A stretch of 64,000 bases of DNA. Origin: CAYMND01 sp964465065 (GTDB lineage: Bacteria; Acidobacteriota; Aminicenantia; UBA2199). Below are positions 51,078 to 59,443 of this stretch, piece by piece. The stretch covers positions 49,815 to 113,814 of the forward strand of contig CAYXHZ010000003.1 in NCBI GenBank assembly GCA_964465065.1, given 5' to 3'. The notes under the pieces were generated by a model, which saw only the letters and a list, made by a program, of their open reading frames with translations, was not told the DNA's origin and ran no database searches. A program made the translations under genes and the position numbers. Each line of letters begins with the position of its first letter. Positions within the stretch are counted from its first letter, which is position 1.

Positions 51078-51797
51078 ATGAAAAAGAGTATCGTACTGAC
51101 TCTCTGCTTGCTGCTTTGCCTGACCGCAACCGTCAATCTGAGCGCCGCGGATAAAATCCGTCTGGGCGTACTGCGCTTCACCAACCAGACGTCCGCCGGT
51201 TGGTGGAGCGCCAGCGTGGCCAGCGACCTTCAGGACATGCTGATCACCGAACTCGCCAATTCCAAATCCTTCTCCGTTCTGGAACGCAAAGAGCTCGACG
51301 CCGTGCTCAGCGAACAGGACCTGGGAGCTTCCGGAAGAGTCAGCAGCGCCACCAAAGCCAAGATGAAGAAGATCAAAGGGGCACAGTATCTGGTCGCCGC
51401 CACGGTATCCGCTTTCGAGGAGAACACCTCCGGCAAGGGCGGCAAGGTCGGCTTCAAGGGGCTGAGTCTGGGTGGCAGCAAGTCCAAATCCTACGTAGCC
51501 GTGGACCTGAAGGTGATCGACACCGAAACCGGCGAGATCGTCGACAGCCGCACCCTCGAGGGCGAAGCCAAGGCCGGCGGCATCGATGCCGGACTGAGCG
51601 TCAAGAACTTCTCCATCGCCGGCGATTCCTACAAAAAGACCCCGACCGGCAAGGCCATCCGCGCCTGCATCCTGTACATGGTCGAATACCTTAATTGTTC
51701 GCTGGTCGAAGGCGAGGATGCCGACTGTATGGATGAATGGAACAAACGCGACGAAAAACGCAAGAAAAAAACCAAGGATTCCATCGATATCGACTGA
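51078..51797 (+). CDS. CsgG-family secreted protein
   Basis: A 239-residue protein with a signal peptide (about 1-24, ending NLSAADK). The CsgG-like fold is indicated by KIRLGVLRFTNQTS, LQDMLITELANSKSFSVLERKELDAVLSE, GAQYLVAATVSAFEE and YVAVDLKVIDTETGEIVDSR. CsgG forms the curli secretion pore, but many family members are unrelated to curli, and no curli genes are nearby. A lipobox is not evident. The tail is rich in Lys and Asp. Strong AAGGAGG upstream. Confidence 0.85.
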   Translation: MKKSIVLTLCLLLCLTATVNLSAADKIRLGVLRFTNQTSAGWWSASVASDLQDMLITELANSKSFSVLERKELDAVLSEQDLGASGRVSSATKAKMKKIKGAQYLVAATVSAFEENTSGKGGKVGFKGLSLGGSKSKSYVAVDLKVIDTETGEIVDSRTLEGEAKAGGIDAGLSVKNFSIAGDSYKKTPTGKAIRACILYMVEYLNCSLVEGEDADCMDEWNKRDEKRKKKTKDSIDID

Positions 51798-51811
51798 AAA
51801 TGATGTACAAT

Positions 51812-51844
51812 CCTCCTCTGCGGTCCCAATGACCGCAGAGGAGG
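51812..51844 (+). promoter_or_regulatory. 14-bp perfect hairpin before the UXS-like gene
   Basis: CCTCCTCTGCGGTC (51812-51825) pairs perfectly with GACCGCAGAGGAGG (51831-51844) around a 5-nt loop. The right arm contains the GAGGAGG ribosome site for the start at 51858, and a TACAAT box (51806-51811) lies just before the left arm. It could block translation of the downstream gene or end the CsgG-like transcript; no T-tract follows. Confidence 0.6.
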
Positions 51845-51857
51845 TCGTGACCGCGTC

Positions 51858-52802
51858 ATGAACCGCGTGCTGATCACCGGCGGAGCCGGTTTCATCGGTT
51901 CCCATCTGGCGGACCGTTTCATCGCCGAAGGCTGGGAAGTCGTCGTCCTGGACAACCTGATCACCAGTACGGTCGACAATATCGCCCACCTGATGGGCAA
52001 TCCACGCTTCCGTTTCGTCCGCTACGATGTCACCCATTACCTTTTTTTCGCCGAAGACATCGATCTGATTCTGCATTTTGCCTGCCCGGCCTCCCCGGTC
52101 GACTACAGCCGCCACCCCATCCACACCATGAAGGTGGACTCGCTGGGAACCCTGAATTCGCTGGGCCTGGCCCGCAGCAAACGGGCCCGCTACGTCTTCG
52201 CATCGACCTCCGAAATCTACGGTTCGCCGCTGCAGCATCCCCAGACCGAAACCTACTGGGGACACGTCAACCCCATCGGCCCCCGCTCGGTCTACGACGA
52301 GGCCAAACGCTTCTCGGAAGCCATGTGCATGGCCTACCACCGCCAGCACGGCCTGGATATCCGCATCGTCCGCATATTCAACTGCTACGGGCAACGGATG
52401 CGCCTCAGCGACGGACGGGTCATCCCCAACCTGATCACCCAGGGATTGCGCGGACAGGCCATGACCATATGCGGCGACGGCGCGCAGACCCGCAGCTTCT
52501 GTTACATATCGGACATGGTGGACGGATTGTTCCAGCTGTCGATCCGGCCGGAACTGGCCGGTGAAGTGTTCAACCTGGGCAACCCGGACGAGCTGACCAT
52601 CCGCGAACTGGCCGAAACCATAAACCGCCAGCTGGCCCGGCCGGTACCGATCGTTTTCACGCCCATGCCCGTCGACGATCCGCCCAAGCGTTGCCCCGAC
52701 ATCGGCAAGGCCGCCGCCAAGCTGTCATTCCGGCCGCAGGTCGGCCTGAGCGACGGAATCGCCCAAATCATCCCCTGGTTTTCGGAGCGCATCCATGATT
52801 GA
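51858..52802 (+). CDS. UDP-glucuronate decarboxylase-like epimerase
   Basis: A 314-residue extended short-chain dehydrogenase. NAD site VLITGGAGFIGSHLADRF, catalytic STSEIYGSP, the Tyr-Lys pair in GPRSVYDEAKRFSEAM, and RIFNCYGQRMRLSDGRVIPNL plus TRSFCYISDMVDGL. These fit UDP-xylose synthase (UDP-glucuronate decarboxylase), which makes UDP-xylose for surface glycans. The stop overlaps the radical SAM gene by 8 nt. Confidence 0.87.
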   Translation: MNRVLITGGAGFIGSHLADRFIAEGWEVVVLDNLITSTVDNIAHLMGNPRFRFVRYDVTHYLFFAEDIDLILHFACPASPVDYSRHPIHTMKVDSLGTLNSLGLARSKRARYVFASTSEIYGSPLQHPQTETYWGHVNPIGPRSVYDEAKRFSEAMCMAYHRQHGLDIRIVRIFNCYGQRMRLSDGRVIPNLITQGLRGQAMTICGDGAQTRSFCYISDMVDGLFQLSIRPELAGEVFNLGNPDELTIRELAETINRQLARPVPIVFTPMPVDDPPKRCPDIGKAAAKLSFRPQVGLSDGIAQIIPWFSERIHD

Positions 52803-53784
52803 CCCCAATGCCGACCCCACCGGCAATCAGTACGTCTTCGGTCCGGTTCCTTCCCGCCGACTGGGCATCTCGCTGGGCGTGGACCTGATCCCCTACAAGC
52901 ACTGCAGTCTCGACTGCCTGTATTGCGAATGCGGCCGGACCACCTGCCTGCAGAGCGAACGCAGCAGTTTCGTCGATCCGCAACTGGTCAAAACGCAGAT
53001 CCAGGAGGCCCTGGCCACTCGAAAACACCTCGATTACATCACCTTCTCCGGCTCCGGAGAGCCGTTGCTCAGTCTGGACATCGGCGAAATCATCGCCTTC
53101 ATCAAGACCCTGACCCGGGTACCGGTGGCCATCCTGACCAACGGCACCCTGCTGCACCAGGCGGACGTCCTGGCCGACATCGCCGCCTGCGACCTGCTGC
53201 TGCCCTCCCTGGACGCTGCCGATATCGAGACATTCAACCTGATCAACCGTCCCAGCCCCCTGCTGGATTTCGACCGCTACATCGACGGACTCGTCCAACT
53301 CAAATCCCGCTTTTCGGCCCCGGTCTGGCTCGAGGTGTTCCTGGCCAAGGGCATCAACGACGATCCGCGCCAGCTCGGTCTGCTGCGCGACCTGATCGCC
53401 CGCATCGGACCCGACAAGGTGCAGCTGAATTCCCTGGACCGGCCGCCAGCCTATGCTTCCGTCCTGCCCCTGAGCAGCGACGAACTGGAACGGATCGCCA
53501 GATCCTGGCCGGAACTGCCGGTCGAGGTCATCAAACGTACCAGCCAGGCCAGCGAGATCGACCATTTCAGCGACAACCTGCTGCACAACCTGCTCAACAC
53601 CATCCGCCGCCGGCCGCTCAGCCTGCCCGACCTGGTACAGCTGACCGGCAAGGAAAGCGCCGAAATCCGCCGCTACCTGGATATTCTCGAAAGCGAAAAG
53701 AAGATCCGCGCTATAATCAGCGGCGACCGGATCCACTTCAGCGCCTACGAGCCAGCGGAAATCGTCCCGAGCGTCAAGAACTGA
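52795..53784 (+). CDS. Radical SAM protein (COG0731-type)
   Basis: A 329-residue protein opening with VFGPVPSRRLGISLGVDL, which precedes the iron-sulfur motif CSLDCLYCECG (Cys-x3-Cys-x2-Cys). FSGSGEPLLS and ILTNGTLLH follow, as in the MoaA/TYW1-related Fe-S oxidoreductase group. The C-terminal part (about 245-329) is a winged-helix-like segment (LSLPDLVQLTGKESAEIRRYL). Substrate unknown. Translationally coupled to the upstream sugar nucleotide enzyme. Confidence 0.88.
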   Translation: MIDPNADPTGNQYVFGPVPSRRLGISLGVDLIPYKHCSLDCLYCECGRTTCLQSERSSFVDPQLVKTQIQEALATRKHLDYITFSGSGEPLLSLDIGEIIAFIKTLTRVPVAILTNGTLLHQADVLADIAACDLLLPSLDAADIETFNLINRPSPLLDFDRYIDGLVQLKSRFSAPVWLEVFLAKGINDDPRQLGLLRDLIARIGPDKVQLNSLDRPPAYASVLPLSSDELERIARSWPELPVEVIKRTSQASEIDHFSDNLLHNLLNTIRRRPLSLPDLVQLTGKESAEIRRYLDILESEKKIRAIISGDRIHFSAYEPAEIVPSVKN

Positions 53785-53794
53785 CAAAATATGG

Positions 53795-53800
53795 TATCAT
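53795..53800 (+). promoter_or_regulatory. -10 box of the methyltransferase-ubiA-mgtC-rdgB operon
   Basis: TATCAT with TGG before it (extended -10), 6 nt before the ATG at 53807; no Shine-Dalgarno. Read-through from the radical SAM gene, 22 nt upstream, is also possible. Confidence 0.45.
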
Positions 53801-53806
53801 AGCCGC

Positions 53807-54700
53807 ATGATCGACCAGAAAACCTGTCCGGTCTGCGGATCGGACGCCAGCCAAACCATACGTCAGGCCACCTTCGATCCGGCCAAACTGAACAGCGACG
53901 ACTTCCGCATCACCGACAACCGCTACGGCCATTGCTGGACATTCAAACGCTGCCGGCAATGCCGGATGGTCTATTCCTCGCCCGCCCCCCAGGCCCAGGA
54001 CCTGATCCGCTTCTACAGCCTGCTCGACGATCAGGAGTACGGCGCTGAAGCCGACGGGCGGGCCAAGAACTTTCGCACCATCCTCGAAACCCTGCAAAAA
54101 AACGTCCGCCAAGGCAGCCGCCTGCTCGACATCGGCGCCGCCAACGGCCTGTTCGTGCACCTGGCCCGGCAGCAAGGCTATCGGGCCGACGGCATCGAGC
54201 CCTCGCTCGCTCTGGTCAAAGAGGCGCAGGAGCGTTACGGTATCCAGCTGCATGCCCAGACTCTGGAAACCTTTGCGGCCGCCGAGCCCTACGACGTGGT
54301 CAGCCTGCTGGACCTGATCGAGCACGTCGCCGAGCCTCTGGTCTTTCTGGAGCGCGTCAACCGCCTTATGAGCGCCGACGGTCTTTTGGTCATCGTCACC
54401 CCGGACATCGACAGCCTGGCTGCCTGCCTGTTCAAACGGCGCTGGTGGCATCACCGCATCGCCCACATCAATTTTTTCCCGCTGACGACCCTGCAACTGC
54501 TCCTGGAACGCTGCGGATTCCAGCTGCAGAAGAAGCGGCGTTACGCCTGGCATTTCTCGGCCTTCTACCTGGTCAGCCGGCTGATTCCCGCACGCTTTCT
54601 GCCTGCCGGTTTACAAAAACTGCTAAAAAAGTTAAACTTGAAGGTTCAGCTTTTCGACTCCTGGGAGATCTATGCCAAAAAAAGCCGCCCTTTACCTTGA
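53807..54700 (+). CDS. Zinc-ribbon class I methyltransferase
   Basis: A 297-residue protein. The N-terminal zinc ribbon has CPVCGSDA and CRQCRMVY. A methyltransferase domain follows (about 80-215) with motif I LLDIGAANGLFVHLARQ, GIEPSLALVKEAQE and DVVSLLDLIEHVAEP. The C-terminus carries hydrophobic segments that could touch the membrane. Family members act on glycans, lipids or small molecules; the target here is unknown. Overlaps the ubiA start by 29 nt. Confidence 0.85.
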   Translation: MIDQKTCPVCGSDASQTIRQATFDPAKLNSDDFRITDNRYGHCWTFKRCRQCRMVYSSPAPQAQDLIRFYSLLDDQEYGAEADGRAKNFRTILETLQKNVRQGSRLLDIGAANGLFVHLARQQGYRADGIEPSLALVKEAQERYGIQLHAQTLETFAAAEPYDVVSLLDLIEHVAEPLVFLERVNRLMSADGLLVIVTPDIDSLAACLFKRRWWHHRIAHINFFPLTTLQLLLERCGFQLQKKRRYAWHFSAFYLVSRLIPARFLPAGLQKLLKKLNLKVQLFDSWEIYAKKSRPLP

Positions 54701-55574
54701 CGCTCTGCGCCTGAACCGCTGGCCGCGCAGTCTGGCCATCCTGCCGGGCTACATCGCCGCCCTGGTCCTGACCGACAGTCCGGCACCGGCTCTGTCCGGT
54801 TACCTGCTGCTCAGCGAGGCCTTTCTGCTGACCTGGCTGGTCTCGACCGCCAACTACATCATCAACGAGATCACCGACGCCCCCTTCGACGCTCATCACC
54901 CCGGCAAACGGCACCGTCCGCTGGTACAGAAACAGATCGACTGGAAAATTCTGATGGTCATCTGGAGCACGATGGTCGGTCTGTGCGCCCTGCTCAGCAC
55001 GACCCGCTACAACCTGCAGTTCAATCTCAGCCTGCTGGCCCTGCTGATCGCCGGCATCCTGTACAACGTACCGCCCATCCGGCTCAAGGACATTCCCTTC
55101 GTCGATTCGACCGCCGAATCGGCCAACAACCCCATCCGTTTCCTGATCGGCTGGTACGCTTTCGGCACCCTGCCGCCCCCGGTTTGGCTGCTGGTCGCCT
55201 GGTGGTTGTTCGGCAATTTCCTGATGATCGGCAAACGGGTCGCCGAAAAGAAATTTCTCAGCCGGGAGGAATCTCAGGGTTACCGCAAGTCTTTGAACCG
55301 CATCGATACCCCGGCCCTGGTGGGCTTCATGCTGGCCAACGGCATCGGCTTTCTGCTCACCCTGACCCTGTTCCTCTGGCAGAGCAACCTGCGCATCATG
55401 CTCTGGTCCCTGCCTCTGGTCACCGGTTACCTGGCCATATTCTTCAAAAAATCCCTGCAAGACCGCGACGGAGCCGAAGAGCCCGAACGTCTTCTCAAAA
55501 ATCCCGTTTTCGCCGTCTACACCATTTTTCTTGTCATTTTTTTCCTGGTGATTTATTATCTGCGCGGAGCCTGA
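54672..55574 (+). CDS. UbiA-family prenyltransferase
   Basis: A 300-residue protein with eight or nine membrane helices. The first Asp-rich motif is NEITDAPFDAHHPGKRHRPL, very like that of decaprenyl-phosphate phosphoribosyltransferases (DPPR synthase group), with the second site in LKDIPFVDSTAESANNPIRF. The acceptor is probably a polyprenyl phosphate or a quinone precursor; DPPR-like activity would use PRPP. Start at 54672 has GGGAGAT before it. Between the methyltransferase and mgtC genes. Confidence 0.85.
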   Translation: MPKKAALYLDALRLNRWPRSLAILPGYIAALVLTDSPAPALSGYLLLSEAFLLTWLVSTANYIINEITDAPFDAHHPGKRHRPLVQKQIDWKILMVIWSTMVGLCALLSTTRYNLQFNLSLLALLIAGILYNVPPIRLKDIPFVDSTAESANNPIRFLIGWYAFGTLPPPVWLLVAWWLFGNFLMIGKRVAEKKFLSREESQGYRKSLNRIDTPALVGFMLANGIGFLLTLTLFLWQSNLRIMLWSLPLVTGYLAIFFKKSLQDRDGAEEPERLLKNPVFAVYTIFLVIFFLVIYYLRGA

Positions 55575-55580
55575 CCGCCC

Positions 55581-56231
55581 ATGCTGGAAGCCGAAACCTT
55601 GCTCAAGATCCTCCTGGCCGCCCTGCTGGGCGGCATCATCGGACTGGAGCGGGAATGGTCCGGCAAAGGTACGGGGCTGCGCGCCAACATCCTGATCGCC
55701 GCCGGCAGCACCTTGCTGACCCTGTTGTCGCAATGGATCGCCGCATCGGCCGAAAACGGCAACCCCGGCCAGCTGACCGCTCAGATCGTGTCGGCCGTCG
55801 GTTTTCTGGGAGCCGGAATCATCATCCAATCCCGTCTGACCGTGCACGGCTTGACCTGCGCCGCCACCACCTGGATCGTGGCCGCCATCGGGATCACCGT
55901 CGGCCTGGGCCGGCAACTGCTGGCTTTTCTGGTCACCGTTCTGGTAATCCTCGTATTGGCGGTATTCCAATGGATCGGGCGGAAGCTGGAAAAGAGCCGC
56001 AAAGGCTTCGCCTACACCATCAAAACCGCGGAACACGCCGCAGTGCTGAGCGAGATCAAGAAGGTCATCCACGAGTTGGCCATCAGTTACGACGGAGCCC
56101 GCGTCGGCAAAGGCAAAGACGGATACGTAATCGATATCCTGCTGCAGACCTCGGAAGAGAAAAACCGCGAATTCATCGACCGCATCATGCTCCTGCAGCA
56201 GGTTTCCGAGATCAGCAATGAAAATCTCTAG
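55581..56231 (+). CDS. MgtC/SapB-family membrane protein
   Basis: A 216-residue protein. The first 130 residues form about four membrane helices with the MgtC signature AALLGGIIGLEREWSGKGTGLRANIL, SAVGFLGAGIII and LTCAATTWIVAAIG. A cytoplasmic ACT-like domain follows (about 145-216). MgtC proteins affect magnesium stress survival and ATP synthase; the role here is open. It starts 6 nt after ubiA and overlaps rdgB by 14 nt. Confidence 0.9.
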   Translation: MLEAETLLKILLAALLGGIIGLEREWSGKGTGLRANILIAAGSTLLTLLSQWIAASAENGNPGQLTAQIVSAVGFLGAGIIIQSRLTVHGLTCAATTWIVAAIGITVGLGRQLLAFLVTVLVILVLAVFQWIGRKLEKSRKGFAYTIKTAEHAAVLSEIKKVIHELAISYDGARVGKGKDGYVIDILLQTSEEKNREFIDRIMLLQQVSEISNENL

Positions 56232-56835
56232 CTTCGTTCTGGCCAGCCAGAATCCGGGTAAACTGAACGAGTTCAGACTCTTCATGATCGATGTACTGCA
56301 AAAACACCCGCCGCTGCGCATCGAGACTCTGGCCGAGGGAATACCCAGCCCCGAGGAGACCGGCTCCAGCTTTCAGGAAAACGCCGAATTGAAGGCCCTG
56401 TATTACAGCCGTTTCCTCCAGCCGGGCAGCTGCGTCGTCGCCGAGGATTCCGGTCTGTCGGTGGACTGCCTGAACGGCGCCCCCGGAGTGTACTCCTCCC
56501 GTTTCGCCGGCGAGCAGGCCGACGACGGGCAGAACATCGACAAACTGCTGACCCTGCTTGCCGACAGCGACGACCGTCAGGCTCATTTCACCACGGTCAT
56601 CGCCCTGGCCCAGGGCGGCCAGATCCTGGCCAGTTTCACCGGAACGGTCCAAGGCCGGATCGCCCGGGAACGTGCTGGCGACAACGGTTTCGGCTACGAC
56701 CCGGTCTTCTATTACCCGCCGCTGAACCGCTGCTTCGCTCAGCTGAGCTCCCGGGAAAAAAATCAGGTCTCGCACCGCGCCCGGGCCATGCAACAGCTGC
56801 GCGACTACCTGTCGCGCCTGGAAATCGATTTCTGA
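56218..56835 (+). CDS. rdgB: XTP/dITP diphosphatase (Ham1/RdgB)
   Basis: A 205-residue enzyme that removes non-canonical purine nucleotides. FVLASQNPGKLNEF opens the chain; VVAEDSGLSVDCLNGAPGVY contains the catalytic Asp/Glu; GYDPVFYYPPLNRCFAQLS and VSHRARAMQQL complete the family. Starts inside the end of mgtC and is the last gene of this operon. Confidence 0.95.
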   Translation: MKISSFVLASQNPGKLNEFRLFMIDVLQKHPPLRIETLAEGIPSPEETGSSFQENAELKALYYSRFLQPGSCVVAEDSGLSVDCLNGAPGVYSSRFAGEQADDGQNIDKLLTLLADSDDRQAHFTTVIALAQGGQILASFTGTVQGRIARERAGDNGFGYDPVFYYPPLNRCFAQLSSREKNQVSHRARAMQQLRDYLSRLEIDF

Positions 56836-56850
56836 ACAAACCGGGCGCCG

Positions 56851-58671
56851 TCAGGAGCCGTAACGCACGCTCAGCGAAAACCAGCGTCCGGAGACCTTCA
56901 CCCCTGCGATCTCCTCGTACAACTGGTTGGCCAGGTTCTGTCCCAGCAGAACCAGGGTGAACTTGCCGCCGAAGCGGCACTGCAGCTGCAGATCGACCAG
57001 CTGGGCCGTCTCGGCGCTGGCCAGCAGCCGTTTGAACTGGTAAGTCCAGCTCAACGACAAACCGGCGCCGAACGGCATCAGGCCGCTGGCCCGCAGCACC
57101 AGATCCGGAAAACGGAAGCCGTACTTGCTGGCGTAACCGACGCCGGCCGCCCCCCGGCTCCAGGTGCGCTCCAGGCCCAGGTTGAGGCGGTGGCCGCCCA
57201 GCGCGACCGTATAGGCGAACTCGACGCCGTCGACGCTGTACGGAGCCAGGTTGACCGCCTGCCAGAAGACGGCTTCACCGGCAATCCGGTCCACCCAGTC
57301 GATACTGTAGCGCTGACGGCGGTGAAACAGCGAGATTTCGAACAGGCCGAAGCGGCGCGGAGACATCAGGCTGAGCTCGTAATTGTGACTGAGTTCGCTG
57401 CGCAGGTCCTCCGCTCCGCCGTTGGTCGGGGATTGGTAGAAGCGTTCGGTGAAATTCGGACGCCGGGTGCTTTTGCCCAGACTGAACTTGATCAGCCAGG
57501 CCGGAGCGGCTTGCCAGGCCAGTCCGCCGTAATAGACCAGGGCGGGACGGTGACCCTGCCACCATTGACCGCGCAGTCCCCAGTCCAGAGTCAGTCGGGC
57601 TCTGCCCCACTGGCCGTTCAGGTACAGATCGCCTCCGCTTTCGCGCGGTCGTCCCATAGCCAGGCTGTCCATGCGGTCCAGATTCAGGTCGCCGCCCAGG
57701 CGCAGCTCCGTCAGCGGCAGCCGGAAAACGCTCTCGGCCATGACCAGCCAGCGTTCCGTCCGCGAGCGGTTGCTGAAATATTCCGGACGGTTGCGGTCCA
57801 GCTCGAAATAATCGTCATGGGTCTGCCGGCTCAGGCTGAGGCGCAGCGGATCGGATCGCCCGCCGCCTTTCAGGCGCCAATGCAGGTTGAGCATGGTGGC
57901 GTCGCTCTCCTCACGGGATGGCAACGGGGCGTAAAAGCCGGCCGCGCCGAACTGCTTGCGGTTGCAGCCGAAATCGGCGTTCAGGGCCATGACCCGGTTC
58001 TCCCAGTTCAGGGAAGTGTTGAGGGCCAGCTGGCGGTTCTCGCGACCGGAATAGAACCCGTCGCTGCAATCGTAGCGCAGACCGGCCAGCAGTTTCAGAC
58101 CGTCGGCCAGAGCGGCGCCGCCGCTGAACCCGCTGCTGAGCAAGCCATACTGTCCGGCGGACATCATCGCCGCCAAGTCCGTCCTGCGCCGGGTGACGAT
58201 GTTGATGGCTCCGGCGAAGCTGCTGCCGTAGCGGGCCCCGTTGCCGCCGCGGATCAGCTGCACGGATTCGATTTCCTCCAGGCCGACCGGCAGATCGGCG
58301 TTGAAGTGGCCGGTCTGGGAATTGTTCCAGGCTACCCCGTCGATCATGATCAGGGTCTGCTCGAAATTGCCGCCCCGGAAAGACACATCGTAAACCGCCC
58401 CCATCGGCCCTTTCCGGCTCAGGTGCACGCCGGGCAGCAGGGCCAGCAGGTCGACCAGGCCGGCGACCGGCAGGGCCTTGATCTCGGCGCGGTTCAGGGT
58501 GACGACCACCTGACTGTCGTTGGCCATCTCGGCCAGTTTGCCCCGGACCCAGACGTATTCGACGATGGGCTTTTCCTCCTGCTGATCGGCATGCAGGAGG
58601 GCCAGGCAAACAGTCGCCATCAGCACGAGTGGCAGAATACGTTGAATCATGGTCTTTTGAATACGGATCAT
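56851..58671 (-). CDS. TonB-dependent outer-membrane receptor (BtuB-like)
   Basis: A 606-residue receptor. After a signal peptide (from MIQRILPLVLMATVC) comes a plug domain (about 40-160): VVTLNRAEIKALPVAGLVDLLALLPGVHLS, FEQTLIMIDGVAWNN and VQLIRGGNGARYGSSFAGAINIVTR. A barrel of about 22 strands follows, ending VSGRWFSLSVRYGS. A TonB box is not obvious. Ligand unknown; a cobalamin-type or siderophore ligand is possible. The start may be 58671 or 58650 (MIQRILP), neither with a strong ribosome site. It stands alone. Confidence 0.88.
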   Translation of the reverse strand: MIRIQKTMIQRILPLVLMATVCLALLHADQQEEKPIVEYVWVRGKLAEMANDSQVVVTLNRAEIKALPVAGLVDLLALLPGVHLSRKGPMGAVYDVSFRGGNFEQTLIMIDGVAWNNSQTGHFNADLPVGLEEIESVQLIRGGNGARYGSSFAGAINIVTRRRTDLAAMMSAGQYGLLSSGFSGGAALADGLKLLAGLRYDCSDGFYSGRENRQLALNTSLNWENRVMALNADFGCNRKQFGAAGFYAPLPSREESDATMLNLHWRLKGGGRSDPLRLSLSRQTHDDYFELDRNRPEYFSNRSRTERWLVMAESVFRLPLTELRLGGDLNLDRMDSLAMGRPRESGGDLYLNGQWGRARLTLDWGLRGQWWQGHRPALVYYGGLAWQAAPAWLIKFSLGKSTRRPNFTERFYQSPTNGGAEDLRSELSHNYELSLMSPRRFGLFEISLFHRRQRYSIDWVDRIAGEAVFWQAVNLAPYSVDGVEFAYTVALGGHRLNLGLERTWSRGAAGVGYASKYGFRFPDLVLRASGLMPFGAGLSLSWTYQFKRLLASAETAQLVDLQLQCRFGGKFTLVLLGQNLANQLYEEIAGVKVSGRWFSLSVRYGS

Positions 58672-58845
58672 CGGCTGGCTCGCAAGGAATGTCGGCTTTT
58701 CCGCCGCCCCGCATCTTAGCACAGCTCCGCCTGCATGTCCAACCCCGGCAACGCATTGCATCCCGAGGCCAGCTGGTCTATGATTGAGTTGAAATTGACA
58801 GCGATGCTTCAGTACCAGATCAGTCGTCCAGAAAAGGAGGGTGAC

Positions 58846-59406
58846 ATGCCTCGAATCAACATTATCATCCTGTTCGTTGCGCTAGCGCTCGGCGCCATAC
58901 TGCCCGCCCAGACGGCCAACCCCGGCAGCAGCCAGCCCCGGCAGAGAATCGTCCCGCACGGCCGTGCCGATCACCGCCAGTCCCTCGAGAGTCTGAGCCA
59001 GGAGCTCGTCCTGCAGGCGGAATACCTGTCGCAGACCAGCTTCGATTACTTCATGAGCTGGAACGGTGTCATCAGCGAGCGCGAGCAGGCCGTACTCTTC
59101 AAGACCGAGGAATTCTCGGCCGCCTGCCGCCTGTTCCTCAAACTGCTGCAAAACCAGGACAACTATTTCCGCAGCGAATCCCTGCGCACCAACATCTACA
59201 ACGCCTTCCACTATGTCCTGGACGACTACCGCCAGCTCGAGGAGCAGATGCGCAAGGGCGGATTCCAGAGCGATTTCAGAACCATGCGCCGCGACGGGCG
59301 GCCGTTCGCGCTGCCACGCCGTCCCGGTCAGCCGCAGCGGACCGGACTCATGGAATGCCGGCGCATCCTGAAAACGATCGAAGCCTCGTTCGGCGGCTGG
59401 CGCTGA
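58846..59406 (+). CDS. Secreted protein of unknown function
   Basis: A 186-residue protein with a signal peptide (about 1-21, MPRINIIILFVALALGAILPAQ) and a helical body with LQAEYLSQTSFDYFMSWNGV, FSAACRLFLKLLQNQDNYF and FHYVLDDYRQLEEQMRKGG. It has no cysteine in the first part and no recognised domain. The start is well set by GGAGGGTGAC before the ATG. It ends about 20 nt before the promoter of the prs-like gene. Confidence 0.75.
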   Translation: MPRINIIILFVALALGAILPAQTANPGSSQPRQRIVPHGRADHRQSLESLSQELVLQAEYLSQTSFDYFMSWNGVISEREQAVLFKTEEFSAACRLFLKLLQNQDNYFRSESLRTNIYNAFHYVLDDYRQLEEQMRKGGFQSDFRTMRRDGRPFALPRRPGQPQRTGLMECRRILKTIEASFGGWR

Positions 59407-59428
59407 TCCCTGCCCGCCCCGATTGTGG

Positions 59429-59434
59429 TAGAAT
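59429..59434 (+). promoter_or_regulatory. -10 box of the prs-like gene
   Basis: TAGAAT with TGG before it (extended -10), 9 nt upstream of the ATG at 59444; no Shine-Dalgarno. Confidence 0.45.
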
Positions 59435-59443
59435 AGAGACTTG

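Noticed and set aside
51078..51797. Curli secretion system
   Set aside because: Only a CsgG-like fold is present; no csgA, csgB, csgE or csgF genes are seen and no lipobox is evident.
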